Part shown: piece by piece, positions 1 to 6,700 of the stretch
Position numbering within the stretch: position 1 is the first letter of the stretch
How the letters are laid out: each line of letters opens with the position of its first letter
Assembly (NCBI GenBank): GCA_003248845.1
Contig: QFPD01000146.1
Location: 1 to 6,878 of the forward strand
Direction: 5' to 3'
Origin: Microbacterium sp.
Lineage (GTDB): Bacteria > Actinomycetota > Actinomycetes > Actinomycetales > Microbacteriaceae
Length of the DNA: 6,878 nt
Notes under the pieces: generated by a model
The model's database searches: none
Seen by the model: the letters and a program-made list of their open reading frames with translations, nothing else
What the model was told of the DNA's origin: nothing
Translations under genes and position numbers: made by a program

Positions 1-1328
1 CGCAACTGGGCACGGGCTTCACCGTCGTCAGCGGCACATGGGGCACTGCTCCCGTAGCGAACACCCCGATCGCGGGCGGTGCGACGCAGACGTACACGTA
101 CACGATCGTCGCCTCGTTCGACGAGAAGGTGCAGAACCCGCAGCTGACCTGCAGCCCGCAGGAGACCGGCGCCTTCTCCAACAAGGCGGTCATCGCCTTC
201 CCGGGCGGCACAGCGAACGACGTCGCCTGCTCGCAGCCCGGCACCCCGACCGTCGCCAAGGCGCCCCAGCCGGCCGTGCAGGTGTCGGCGACGCAGTGGG
301 AGCTGACCTACACGGTCACCGTGACCAATACGTCGGGCAAGACACTCGCCTACACGGCATCCGACATCCCGGCCGCGCTCCCCGCGAACGTCACCGGTTC
401 GGGCTGGTCGGCGACCGGTCCGACGATCACGGGCGGGGGCAGCGGAACGCTCACGACCGGCTGGACCGGCGGCCCCGGGCACACCGAGCTCGCGAAGGGG
501 ACGATCCCGAACGGTGCGACGCACGTGTACACGCTGACGACGACGGTCACGCTCGGCGCCGCGGTGAACCCCGCTGACCTCGTGTGCTCCGAAGCCTCCC
601 CGACGAAGGGATTCTGGAACACGGCATCGGTCACCAACGGCATCGGCGGCAACGACTCGAGCGCCTGCACGAGCGTCACCCCGCCGAAGGTGAGTATCGT
701 CAAATCCGACGCGACGGTCGCTCAGGGCGCGGACGGCGTATGGGACCTCACCTACCAGGTGAGCGTGACGAATGAGAGCGCGACCGCCTCGGCGAGCTAC
801 AGCATCGGCGACACTCCGCAGTTCGGCCCGCTGTTCGACGTGACGGTCCCGGCGACCCCGTGGACCCCCGCCGGCGGCGGCACCTCCGTCGCCACGCCGA
901 CCGGCACCCTGGCGCCGAGCGCGACCGCGACGTGGACGTATCACGTGACGGCGACGGCGGATGCCGAGGACGCCACCCCCGATCAGCTCGCCTCGGCGCT
1001 GCGTTGCACAGACAAGGGAGACAACCCCGGCGGCGGGTTCTACAACGTCGCCACCGTGACCTTCCCCGGCGGCACCGCGTCGGACGTACACGGCATCCGA
1101 CACGCCTCCCGCGACGCTTCCGACCGGTGTGACGCTCTCGACGCCGTGGGCCGTCGCGGGCCCGGCGGCGCTGGACGGCGGCACGGCGACCCTTGTCCCG
1201 AACTGGAGCGGAGGCGACTTCGCCACCGGTGCCCTCCCGGCGGGGAAGGCGCACGTGTACACCGTGACCGCGGCGGTGAAGATCGCGGCGGGGACGAACC
1301 TCGACCTCCTGCGGTGCACGAGCGGTGA
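1..1328 (+). CDS. N-proximal part of a DUF11-like multi-module surface protein, 5' end off-window, cut short by a frameshift
   Basis: The frame read from base 3 is open from the window edge, so the real start and any signal peptide lie upstream; the in-window ATG at 129 is inside a module and is not a start. It encodes the end of one immunoglobulin-like module (M0, to about 242), a complete module M1 (243-677) and nearly all of M2 (678-1088). Each has a Lys in its first strand (K at 258, 702), Y-x-x-x-D in the middle (D at 363, 810) and a late Asn in a G-F-W/Y-N-x-A-S/T-V type strand (N at 180, 618, 1044). After GGTASDV (about 1068-1088) the frame stops resembling the family and becomes Arg/Gly-rich until the TGA at 1326-1328. 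The matching continuation is in another frame from about 1087. I read this as a broken gene, not a natural C terminus. The role, by family, is an extracellular adhesin or stalk; its ligand is unknown. Confidence 0.8.
   Translation, partial: QLGTGFTVVSGTWGTAPVANTPIAGGATQTYTYTIVASFDEKVQNPQLTCSPQETGAFSNKAVIAFPGGTANDVACSQPGTPTVAKAPQPAVQVSATQWELTYTVTVTNTSGKTLAYTASDIPAALPANVTGSGWSATGPTITGGGSGTLTTGWTGGPGHTELAKGTIPNGATHVYTLTTTVTLGAAVNPADLVCSEASPTKGFWNTASVTNGIGGNDSSACTSVTPPKVSIVKSDATVAQGADGVWDLTYQVSVTNESATASASYSIGDTPQFGPLFDVTVPATPWTPAGGGTSVATPTGTLAPSATATWTYHVTATADAEDATPDQLASALRCTDKGDNPGGGFYNVATVTFPGGTASDVHGIRHASRDASDRCDALDAVGRRGPGGAGRRHGDPCPELERRRLRHRCPPGGEGARVHRDRGGEDRGGDEPRPPAVHER
1086..1099 (+). 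other. Frameshift and partial-module deletion junction in the surface-protein gene
   Basis: Module M2 reads FPGGTASDV in the frame of base 3. The next family-like stretch, YTASDTPPATLP, starts at 1087 in the frame of base 1. In M0-M1 about 42 residues lie between the equivalent points (from the Cys after A-N-D-V to just before Y-T-A-S-D at 351). They include the second Cys of one module and the first-strand Lys of the next. Both are absent here. The phase change needs a net loss of 2 mod 3 bases, for example about 122, 125 or 128. Frame 1 cannot be read earlier because of a TGA at 1057-1059; frame 3 stops at 1326-1328. The break is therefore either a real deletion or an assembly or consensus error in repetitive DNA. 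Confidence 0.75.
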
Positions 1329-4300
1329 GGGCCGTACGGGCATCTGGAACGAAGCCTCGGTCACCAACGGCCTCGGCCACCACGACGCCGAGGACTGCAC
1401 GCCGTTCACCTTCGCGCCGGTGACCGTCGCGAAGTCGACGACCCAGGTGCAGCAGCTGACGGACGGCAATTGGCAGATCGATTACCAGATCACCGTCACG
1501 AACGGCGGCACAGTGCCGGCGCCGTACACCCTGGTCGACACGCCCAAGCCCGACACGAGCTTCGACATCGTGTCGCAGGGATGGGTCGGCGCGACGCCGG
1601 GCGACGAGGTCGCCCCGGTCGGCACACCCGTCGTGTGGAACTATCGCGTCGTCGTGAAGGCGAAGTCCGGCGACGCGTTCAACGAGAAGACGGCGACCAC
1701 GTGCTCCGAGGCGCAGGACGGCAAGAGCGGCTCCGGTGGCTTCTACAACACCGTCACGGCGACGTATCTGGGTGGTACGGTCTCGGCGGATTCCTGCGGT
1801 GTTCCGGTGAAGCCCTCGGTCGTGAAGACCGGCGCCGCTGTGCAGGACCCCGCAACGGGGCTCTGGACCGTCACCTACACCGTCACGGTGCGCAACGACG
1901 ACCCGGCGAAGATCGCCCTCGCCTACACGCTCGGCGACATCGCGGCATCCGTGCCGGCGGGCGCGCAGCAGGGCGGGTGGACGGTGAACCCGGCGACGAT
2001 CACGGGCGGCAAGCCCGCCGACACCGCAACGGCTGACGGCGCGTGGGCGGGCTCGGGAGCGCTGGGCGCGGGCTACATCACGCCGGGCGCGACGCACACC
2101 TACACGGTGTCGGCGACGTACAAGGTGCTTGCGAGCGCCGACCCCGCCGCGCTCGCGTGTCAGGAAGAGGGCCCGGGCGGCCTCTCCAACAGTGCGACGG
2201 TGACCAACGGCATCGGTCAGACGACCGACGACGCCTGCGTCACGATCCCGGTGCCGAAGGTGACGATCAGCAAGACGGTCACCTCGTCCGCGCTGCAGGA
2301 CGACGGGCGCTGGAAGATCACGTATGACGTGAAGGTCATCGGCGACGCGCAACTCACCGCGACGTATTCGCTGAGCGACACCCTGTCCTTCGGCGGCGAC
2401 ATCGACGTCCTGACGGCGGACTCGGGCTGGACGGGCCCCGGCGGCTCGAGCGGCTCGTTCGGGCCGTCGACGACGGCGCAGCTCGCCACCGATCAGGCGA
2501 TCGCGAAGGGCGCGACCGACACCTACACCGTGACGGCGTACGCGACGATCGATCAGGACGCGTTCGGCGGCGACACGCTGACGTGCGACGACTCGCGCAC
2601 CCCCGAAGCCGGCGGCTTCCTGAACGTCGCGACAGTCACCGCCGCGGGCGCATCGCAGACGGCGCACGACTGCTCCGAGCCTGGCTTCCCGAAGATCGTG
2701 AAGGAGGCGCAGAGCGTCTCGCAACACTCGGACGACCCCGACCAGTACGACGTGACGTACCTGATCACGGTGAAGGGCGGCGCCTCGGCGGGGTACTACG
2801 ACCTCTCCGACACGCCGGAGTTCGCGCCGGGGCTCGACATCCTCTCCGGAACGGCGACGCAGCAGCTGCCGACGCCGGGTGACCCGATCGAGATCGAGTC
2901 CGGTGATGTCTTCGCCGGGGGTGTGGCGATCGCAGCCAACGAGGTGCACACCTGGCAGGTGACGTGGAGCATCGAGCGGATGAGCGAGTTCGACCCGAAC
3001 GGACTCGAGTGCACGGGTGAACCCGGACACGGTCTGTTCAACACGGCCGCGCTCGACTTCGGGGGCGTCGTGCAGACCGGCGAGGACTGCATTCCGCTCG
3101 TCGATCGGGTGTACCCGACGGTCAGCAAGACGGTCACGGGGGTGACGCAGGATGCCACGACCGGCCAGTGGACGATCACGTACGACGTCGCGGCGACCCT
3201 CGCCGAGAACGCGAAGGGCCTGTCGGCGAAGTACGACCTCACCGACGCCCTCGACTACGGCAGCGGCATCACCGTCGACTCGGCTGTGTTCAGCGGGCAT
3301 CGCTCCGGCACGTTCACCGACGGTGAGGCGACCCTCGCGACGGGCGAGGTCATCGCATCCGGCGCGACGCACACCTATACGGTGACCGTCAAGGCGACCG
3401 TCACGCCCGCGGCGGTCGAGGGTGACAGCCTCGCGTGCGTCCGCGGCGAGAGCGGCCCCGAGGCGGGTGGCTTCCTCAACACGGCATTGATGACGTCGGG
3501 CGGCAAGGAGAGCAACGCGTTCGACTGCTCCGAGCCCCAGCTGCCGACGATCGAGAAGTCCGCGCAGGCCACGACCGACAACGCCGACGGCTCGCAGCGC
3601 GTGAGCTACCTCGTGACGGTCACGGCGCCCGCGCCGGTCGCAGGCGACCCCGTGTCGAACCTCGGCTACAGCCTCACCGAGCAGCCCGACGCGCTGCCGA
3701 GCGGCGCGGTGCTGGTCGGCGACTGGCACGCCGCCGCGGTGGCGCCGAGCGGTCTGACGATCGACGAGCCGACCTGGGATGGCACGGGGGAGTGGAACGT
3801 CGTCTCCGGTGCGCAGTTCAGCGCGGAGGAGCGCGGTGAGGTTGCGGTGACGCACACCTACCGCATCTGGGCCGACATCGACGTCACGCAGCGGCCGTCC
3901 GAGCCGGCGCCGTGCGACGCCGAGGGCACGGGCATCGCGATCTGGAACGAGGTGCAGCTCTCGATCGGTGAGAACACAGCCTCCGACCGGGCCTGCGGCT
4001 CCGTCGACTGGGACGAGGTGACGATCGAGAAGACGGCACAGCTGCCCAGCGAGCAGGTGAGCGTCGAGCCGGGCGACACGTTCGACTACGTCCTCACCGT
4101 GATGAACGACGGCACGCGTGCCGCGACCGACGTGCACGTGACCGACCACGACCTGAATGCCCGCCTGGAGATCCAGGGCCTGACGGTCTCCGGCGGGGTC
4201 ACGTGGGGTCCGGCTCCGGGATATGTCGGACGCGACGTCGATCTCACGATCGCCTCGCTCGGTGTCGGGCAGTCGGTGGAGATCCGCATCACCGTGGAGT

Positions 4301-5499
4301 TCCAGCCGGCACCGGTGACCCCCGGCAGCGAGGCGGGTGCGCCCGTCGAGTCGCTCCAGAACGAGGCCTGTGTGGACTCCGCCGAGGACGGCACACTCGA
4401 CTGCGCGACCCACGAGATCCCGGTGCGCGACATCACGGCATCCGTCTGGACGACCTGCCAGAGCGATGCGGCGGTGCTGAATTGGACCGTCCGCAAGTCG
4501 CAGACGCTGCAGAGCCTGCCGATCGACATGAGCTGGCTGCCGACGTCGGGAGGACCGTCGACGACGCCCGCGAACGTCGAGATGTCCGAACCGGGCGGCA
4601 CGCTCCAATGGACCGGGTCGACGACCTGGCCGGGAGCTGCGTTCACGCCGAGCGGCATCGCGATCGACTACCCGGGCTGGCGTCCGCTGGTCGCCGGTGA
4701 CCTCCTGCCGGGATCGAACCCGACGCAGTACTACCTGCCGGGCACCTCGACCGTGATGACGCCCGCGCAGCAGGCGGAGTACGTGTACAACGGGCTCATC
4801 CTCGACCCGAGCACGCTCGACTTCGCCTGGCGCGAGCCGAGCACGGTGACCTTCTCCGTCAACCCGTCCCTGTCGGCGACGGTCTCCTACCCGGAGCCGG
4901 ACGAGTCCTGCTACCAGGCGCGCCACACCACGGTGGAGATCGAGAAGACGGCATCCACCCAGAAGGCCATGCCGGGTGACCCGTTCACCTACACGCTGGC
5001 CGTCGCGAACACGAGCGACGACAGCGCGGCCGATGGAGTCGTCGTCACCGACGCGATCCCGTCGACGGTCAAGGTGAGCGACATCACATGGCCGGGTAAG
5101 GGCGACGCGAGCGTCTTCCCGAACTGGAGCGACTGCACGATCACCGGGCAGGACGGATCCGGCTACGGCGGTCAGCTCACCTGCACCCTGTTCGGTCCGC
5201 TGCAGCCTGCCGGGCAGACGGGCAGCGCCGCGCCGACGATCACGCTGCACGCGACGATCAGCAAGACGGCGCCGGTGGGAGCCATCACCAACGTCGGCGT
5301 CGTGGATTACTACACCTTCGGTGATCCCGAGGACAGCGGGCGGGATGCCGACGACGCGGTGATCCTCGTGTCGCTGCTGCCGGCGACGGGTGGCACGTCA
5401 GCGCTCTGGGTGCTCTGGACCGCCCTGGCCGCGGTCGTCGTCGGCACCGGGGTCGTGCTCGTCGTGACCCGACGCCGTCGCGAAGCCGGCACGCTCTGA
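1129..5499 (+). CDS. C-terminal part of the DUF11-like repeat surface protein, LPXTG cell-wall anchored (3' half of a frameshifted gene)
   Basis: This 1456-codon frame continues the same protein. It is open from 1060 (in-frame TGA at 1057) and family-like from about 1087. The first start-like codon, GTG at 1129, lies inside a module and has no Shine-Dalgarno, so it is not a credible start. Residues, numbered from that GTG, are: M3 remnant 1-93, M4 94-226, M5 227-373, M6 374-518, M7 519-657, M8 658-804, M9 805-960, M10 961-1098, a non-repeat domain 1099-1266, M11 1267-1415, LPATG 1417-1421, a membrane helix 1424-1446, and a T-R-R-R-R tail to 1456. The modules resemble the DUF11/conserved-repeat surface family (V-x-K-T start, Y-T-V-T-V-x-N, x-x-x-D-T-P, N-T-A-S-V end). 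The anchor predicts sortase attachment to peptidoglycan and a long extended stalk. A hairpin follows 16 bases after the TGA. Adhesion or envelope structure is inferred; no ligand domain is recognised. Confidence 0.85.
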   Translation: MTLSTPWAVAGPAALDGGTATLVPNWSGGDFATGALPAGKAHVYTVTAAVKIAAGTNLDLLRCTSGEGRTGIWNEASVTNGLGHHDAEDCTPFTFAPVTVAKSTTQVQQLTDGNWQIDYQITVTNGGTVPAPYTLVDTPKPDTSFDIVSQGWVGATPGDEVAPVGTPVVWNYRVVVKAKSGDAFNEKTATTCSEAQDGKSGSGGFYNTVTATYLGGTVSADSCGVPVKPSVVKTGAAVQDPATGLWTVTYTVTVRNDDPAKIALAYTLGDIAASVPAGAQQGGWTVNPATITGGKPADTATADGAWAGSGALGAGYITPGATHTYTVSATYKVLASADPAALACQEEGPGGLSNSATVTNGIGQTTDDACVTIPVPKVTISKTVTSSALQDDGRWKITYDVKVIGDAQLTATYSLSDTLSFGGDIDVLTADSGWTGPGGSSGSFGPSTTAQLATDQAIAKGATDTYTVTAYATIDQDAFGGDTLTCDDSRTPEAGGFLNVATVTAAGASQTAHDCSEPGFPKIVKEAQSVSQHSDDPDQYDVTYLITVKGGASAGYYDLSDTPEFAPGLDILSGTATQQLPTPGDPIEIESGDVFAGGVAIAANEVHTWQVTWSIERMSEFDPNGLECTGEPGHGLFNTAALDFGGVVQTGEDCIPLVDRVYPTVSKTVTGVTQDATTGQWTITYDVAATLAENAKGLSAKYDLTDALDYGSGITVDSAVFSGHRSGTFTDGEATLATGEVIASGATHTYTVTVKATVTPAAVEGDSLACVRGESGPEAGGFLNTALMTSGGKESNAFDCSEPQLPTIEKSAQATTDNADGSQRVSYLVTVTAPAPVAGDPVSNLGYSLTEQPDALPSGAVLVGDWHAAAVAPSGLTIDEPTWDGTGEWNVVSGAQFSAEERGEVAVTHTYRIWADIDVTQRPSEPAPCDAEGTGIAIWNEVQLSIGENTASDRACGSVDWDEVTIEKTAQLPSEQVSVEPGDTFDYVLTVMNDGTRAATDVHVTDHDLNARLEIQGLTVSGGVTWGPAPGYVGRDVDLTIASLGVGQSVEIRITVEFQPAPVTPGSEAGAPVESLQNEACVDSAEDGTLDCATHEIPVRDITASVWTTCQSDAAVLNWTVRKSQTLQSLPIDMSWLPTSGGPSTTPANVEMSEPGGTLQWTGSTTWPGAAFTPSGIAIDYPGWRPLVAGDLLPGSNPTQYYLPGTSTVMTPAQQAEYVYNGLILDPSTLDFAWREPSTVTFSVNPSLSATVSYPEPDESCYQARHTTVEIEKTASTQKAMPGDPFTYTLAVANTSDDSAADGVVVTDAIPSTVKVSDITWPGKGDASVFPNWSDCTITGQDGSGYGGQLTCTLFGPLQPAGQTGSAAPTITLHATISKTAPVGAITNVGVVDYYTFGDPEDSGRDADDAVILVSLLPATGGTSALWVLWTALAAVVVGTGVVLVVTRRRREAGTL
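4423..4926 (+). other. Non-repeat domain inside the surface protein, function unknown
   Basis: About 168 residues (1099-1266 of the 3' frame) between M10 and M11 lack the Lys/Asp/Asn pattern. The segment is unusually rich in Trp, Pro, Ser and Tyr, with W-T-T-C near its start, W-L-P-T-S-G-G, Q-W-T-G-S-T-T-W-P-G, D-Y-P-G-W-R-P and Y-V-Y-N-G in the middle, and D-E-S-C-Y near its end. The two Cys (codons at 4456 and 4909) are about 150 residues apart and could close the domain with one disulfide. It is the only non-modular extracellular part seen, so it is a candidate for a specialised role, but it sits close to the wall rather than at the tip. I do not recognise the family. Confidence 0.5.
5377..5496 (+). 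other. LPATGG cell-wall sorting signal with membrane helix and positive tail
   Basis: The C terminus has L-P-A-T-G-G (LPATG at 5377-5391), about 23 hydrophobic residues (5398-5466) and a short tail beginning T-R-R-R-R. This is the standard three-part sortase substrate signal: cleavage between Thr and Gly and transfer to peptidoglycan. The exact sortase class in this organism cannot be told from the window, and no sortase gene is present. Confidence 0.9.
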
Positions 5500-5515
5500 A
5501 AAAGCGCGCCACCCC

Positions 5516-5555
5516 GTGGGAGGGGCGGGTAACCCCCAAGGCCCGCTCCTCCCAC
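5516..5555 (+). terminator. Strong GC-rich hairpin after the surface-protein gene, probable terminator
   Basis: The arms GTGGGAGGGGCGGG (5516-5529) and CCCGCTCCTCCCAC (5542-5555) form a 14-bp stem with one G-U pair and a 12-nt loop. The hairpin starts 16 bases after the TGA at 5497-5499. A pyrimidine-rich stretch follows (5556-5575), but there is no true T run, as is common in high-GC actinobacteria. An A-tract precedes the stem (5499-5503). Confidence 0.7.
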
Positions 5556-5578
5556 CCTCCTCACCTTCATCCTTCGCC

Positions 5579-5654
5579 GAGGGTGCATTCGTTCCAGCCG
5601 AGGGTGCATTCGTTCTCGCTGAGGGTGCACTCGTTCTCGCTGAGGGTGCACTCG
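5579..5654 (+). repeat. 21-bp tandem repeat array 1 (core GAGGGTGCAYTCG), intergenic
   Basis: Three full 21-bp units (5579-5599, 5600-5620, 5621-5641) and a partial fourth (5642-5654) share the 13-bp core GAGGGTGCAYTCG. The first two copies have T and the last two C at the variable base. The 8-bp linkers are TTCCAGCC, TTCTCGCT and TTCTCGCT. The array lies between the terminator hairpin and the AbiEi-like gene. Its reverse complement has the same core and period as the array downstream of that gene. Linkers are too short and too alike for CRISPR spacers. Function is unknown. Confidence 0.85.
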
Positions 5655-5702
5655 CATCTTCTTCTCCACAGCGTGCCGATCTGCGGATCCCTCCACCGAT
5701 CT

Positions 5703-5714
5703 GACGCCGGCGTC
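5703..5714. promoter_or_regulatory. Perfect 12-bp palindrome upstream of the AbiEi-like gene, possible operator
   Basis: GACGCCGGCGTC is its own reverse complement and sits 35 bases before the ATG at 5750. A wider inverted pair, CACCGATC (5694-5701) and GATCGGTG (5740-5747), encloses it, and CCGATCTG occurs twice directly (5676-5683, 5696-5703). In DNA this GC-rich, short palindromes arise by chance, so an operator role is only a suggestion. No convincing -35/-10 pair was seen in 5655-5749. Confidence 0.25.
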
Positions 5715-5749
5715 TCCGCGGGACGGGTCGGCATCCCACGATCGGTGTC

Positions 5750-6700
5750 ATGGAATCGCACGCTGAGGCGCGGCATGTCTATCCGCACCGCTCACTCACC
5801 CGCCCGCTGAGCGACGCGAGCCGCCTGCGCTACGGCGCCGCAGTCGCGACCACGCCGTGGGGGCTCGCCCACGACGAGACTCGTCAGCGGATGCGCGCGC
5901 ACGCCGTAGCTTCGCTGGCGCGGCGCGAGTGTTTCGCGTTCTCAGACATCACCGCGGCGGCATTCCACGACATCCCGCTGGTCGGTGTCGACGCCCGTCG
6001 GGTGCACACCATTCCCTTCGGTGACAATCCGTCGAAGACGCACCGCGATGTCGTACGGCACAAGATCCCTCTCCGTGCGGGCGACGTCACGATCCGAGAC
6101 GGGCTCTGGGTCACCTCGCTCGACCGCACGCTGTTCGATCTCGTTCGCAGGCTGCGATTCGAGCCTGCGCTCGCCGCGATGTGTGCCGGATTGCACCAAT
6201 GCCGCACCACGGGCGCGGAGCGGGTGGCGGTCGATCGCGCCGCTGAGGCGCAGTTGTACGCACTTGTCGCCCAGCGTGTGGATGCCGCGGTCGGCAGCCG
6301 CGGCATCCGCAATGCCCGTCTTGTGTTGGAGCTTGCGGACGGTCGCATCGAATCGCCCGGGGAGAGCCGGTCGCTGGCGCGCATGTGGGAGACGCGCCTG
6401 CCGATGCCGGAGCTCCAGTTGCCGGTCGCGACCGACGGAGGGGTCTATGTGCCGGACTTCTCCTGGCCGGAACTACGGATGTTCGGCGAGTTCGACGGCG
6501 AAGTGAAGAGGTTCGACCCCGCGATGGCGTCCGGGCGCACGCCGCTGCAGGTCACGGAGGCCCAGGCGCATCGTCGGCGCGCGATCGAGCTGGCCACGGG
6601 GTGGCGTGGGATGCACTGGGGGTGGGATGAGGCCGCCGACGCCGACGTCTTCTGGAGGACTATCGTCGCGCAGGGGTGGAAGCCTCGCTGGCGGGCGTGA
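5750..6700 (+). CDS. AbiEi-like protein with C-terminal DUF559/Vsr-like (PD-(D/E)XK-type) endonuclease signature, 316 aa
   Basis: The middle resembles the actinobacterial AbiEi-type family: R27-Y-G-A-A-V with W37, S65-D-I-T-A-A-A-F-H-D-I-P, an R-V-H-T strand, an R-H segment and V121-T-S-L-D-R-T-L-F-D. The C-terminal part matches the DUF559/Vsr-like end often joined to it: G-E205-S-R-S, P-M-P-x-L-Q-L, P-D236-F-S-W-P-E and G-E247-F-D249-G-E-V-K253. E205, D236, E247/D249 and K253 could be nuclease-type active-site residues. By family it may be a regulator or antitoxin-like DNA-binding protein, or a nuclease; activity is unproven. The winged-helix and R-R-G-x-Y-A segment usual at the N terminus is not evident, so the N terminus may be divergent or trimmed. 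ATG 5750 is chosen because R-Y-G-A-A-V lies upstream of the next in-frame ATG (5891). No clear ribosome binding site precedes it, so a leaderless or weak start is possible. No AbiEii-like toxin gene is adjacent. Confidence 0.7.
   Translation: MESHAEARHVYPHRSLTRPLSDASRLRYGAAVATTPWGLAHDETRQRMRAHAVASLARRECFAFSDITAAAFHDIPLVGVDARRVHTIPFGDNPSKTHRDVVRHKIPLRAGDVTIRDGLWVTSLDRTLFDLVRRLRFEPALAAMCAGLHQCRTTGAERVAVDRAAEAQLYALVAQRVDAAVGSRGIRNARLVLELADGRIESPGESRSLARMWETRLPMPELQLPVATDGGVYVPDFSWPELRMFGEFDGEVKRFDPAMASGRTPLQVTEAQAHRRRAIELATGWRGMHWGWDEAADADVFWRTIVAQGWKPRWRA

Larger units (their letters stand above)
3..5373 (+). repeat. Array of about twelve DUF11-like Ig modules (coding repeats, roughly 130-155 residues each)
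   Basis: Approximate module starts are M0 before 3, M1 243, M2 678, M3 about 1087 (truncated at its start), M4 1408, M5 1807, M6 2248, M7 2683, M8 3100, M9 3541, M10 4009 and M11 4927; 4423-4926 is not a module. Marks seen in order are a first-strand Lys (258, 702, lost in M3, 1432, 1825, 2272, 2701, 3127, 3556, 4030, 4945), a mid-module Asp (363, 810, 1099, 1537, 1936, 2377, 2809, 3244, Glu at 3679, 4144, 5050), and a late Asn (180, 618, 1044, 1348, 1747, 2188, 2623, 3040, 3478, 3946, 4360, 5290). Positions are first bases of codons. A T/A-x-T-Y-T-V strand follows A-T-H in several modules. DNA identity between modules is modest and the motifs survive at protein level, which points to old divergence rather than recent duplication. 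Confidence 0.8.

Noticed and set aside
1086..1092. Programmed ribosomal frameshifting at the module break
   Set aside because: There is no slippery heptamer or evident stimulatory structure, and about 42 residues are missing as well, which slippage cannot explain.
1129..1131. GTG as the true start of the anchored half
   Set aside because: It lies inside a module strand, has no Shine-Dalgarno and no following signal peptide, so an exported protein could not start here.
748..5250. A 1500-codon open frame on the minus strand opposite the surface-protein gene
   Set aside because: Its translation is Arg/Val/Gly/Asp-rich with no recognisable domain, and it runs unbroken across the frameshift junction. 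Long antisense frames are expected opposite GC-biased genes; the sense strand carries the clear module motifs.
5579..5654. Array 1 as a CRISPR
   Set aside because: The 13-bp repeat and 8-bp near-identical linkers are far too short for CRISPR repeats and unique spacers, and no cas gene is present.
5516..5810. Open frames in several phases across array 1, with heptapeptide repeats such as E-C-T-L-S-E-N on the minus strand
   Set aside because: A 21-bp period is seven codons, so a stop-free unit stays open in each phase automatically. There are no ribosome binding sites or family features.
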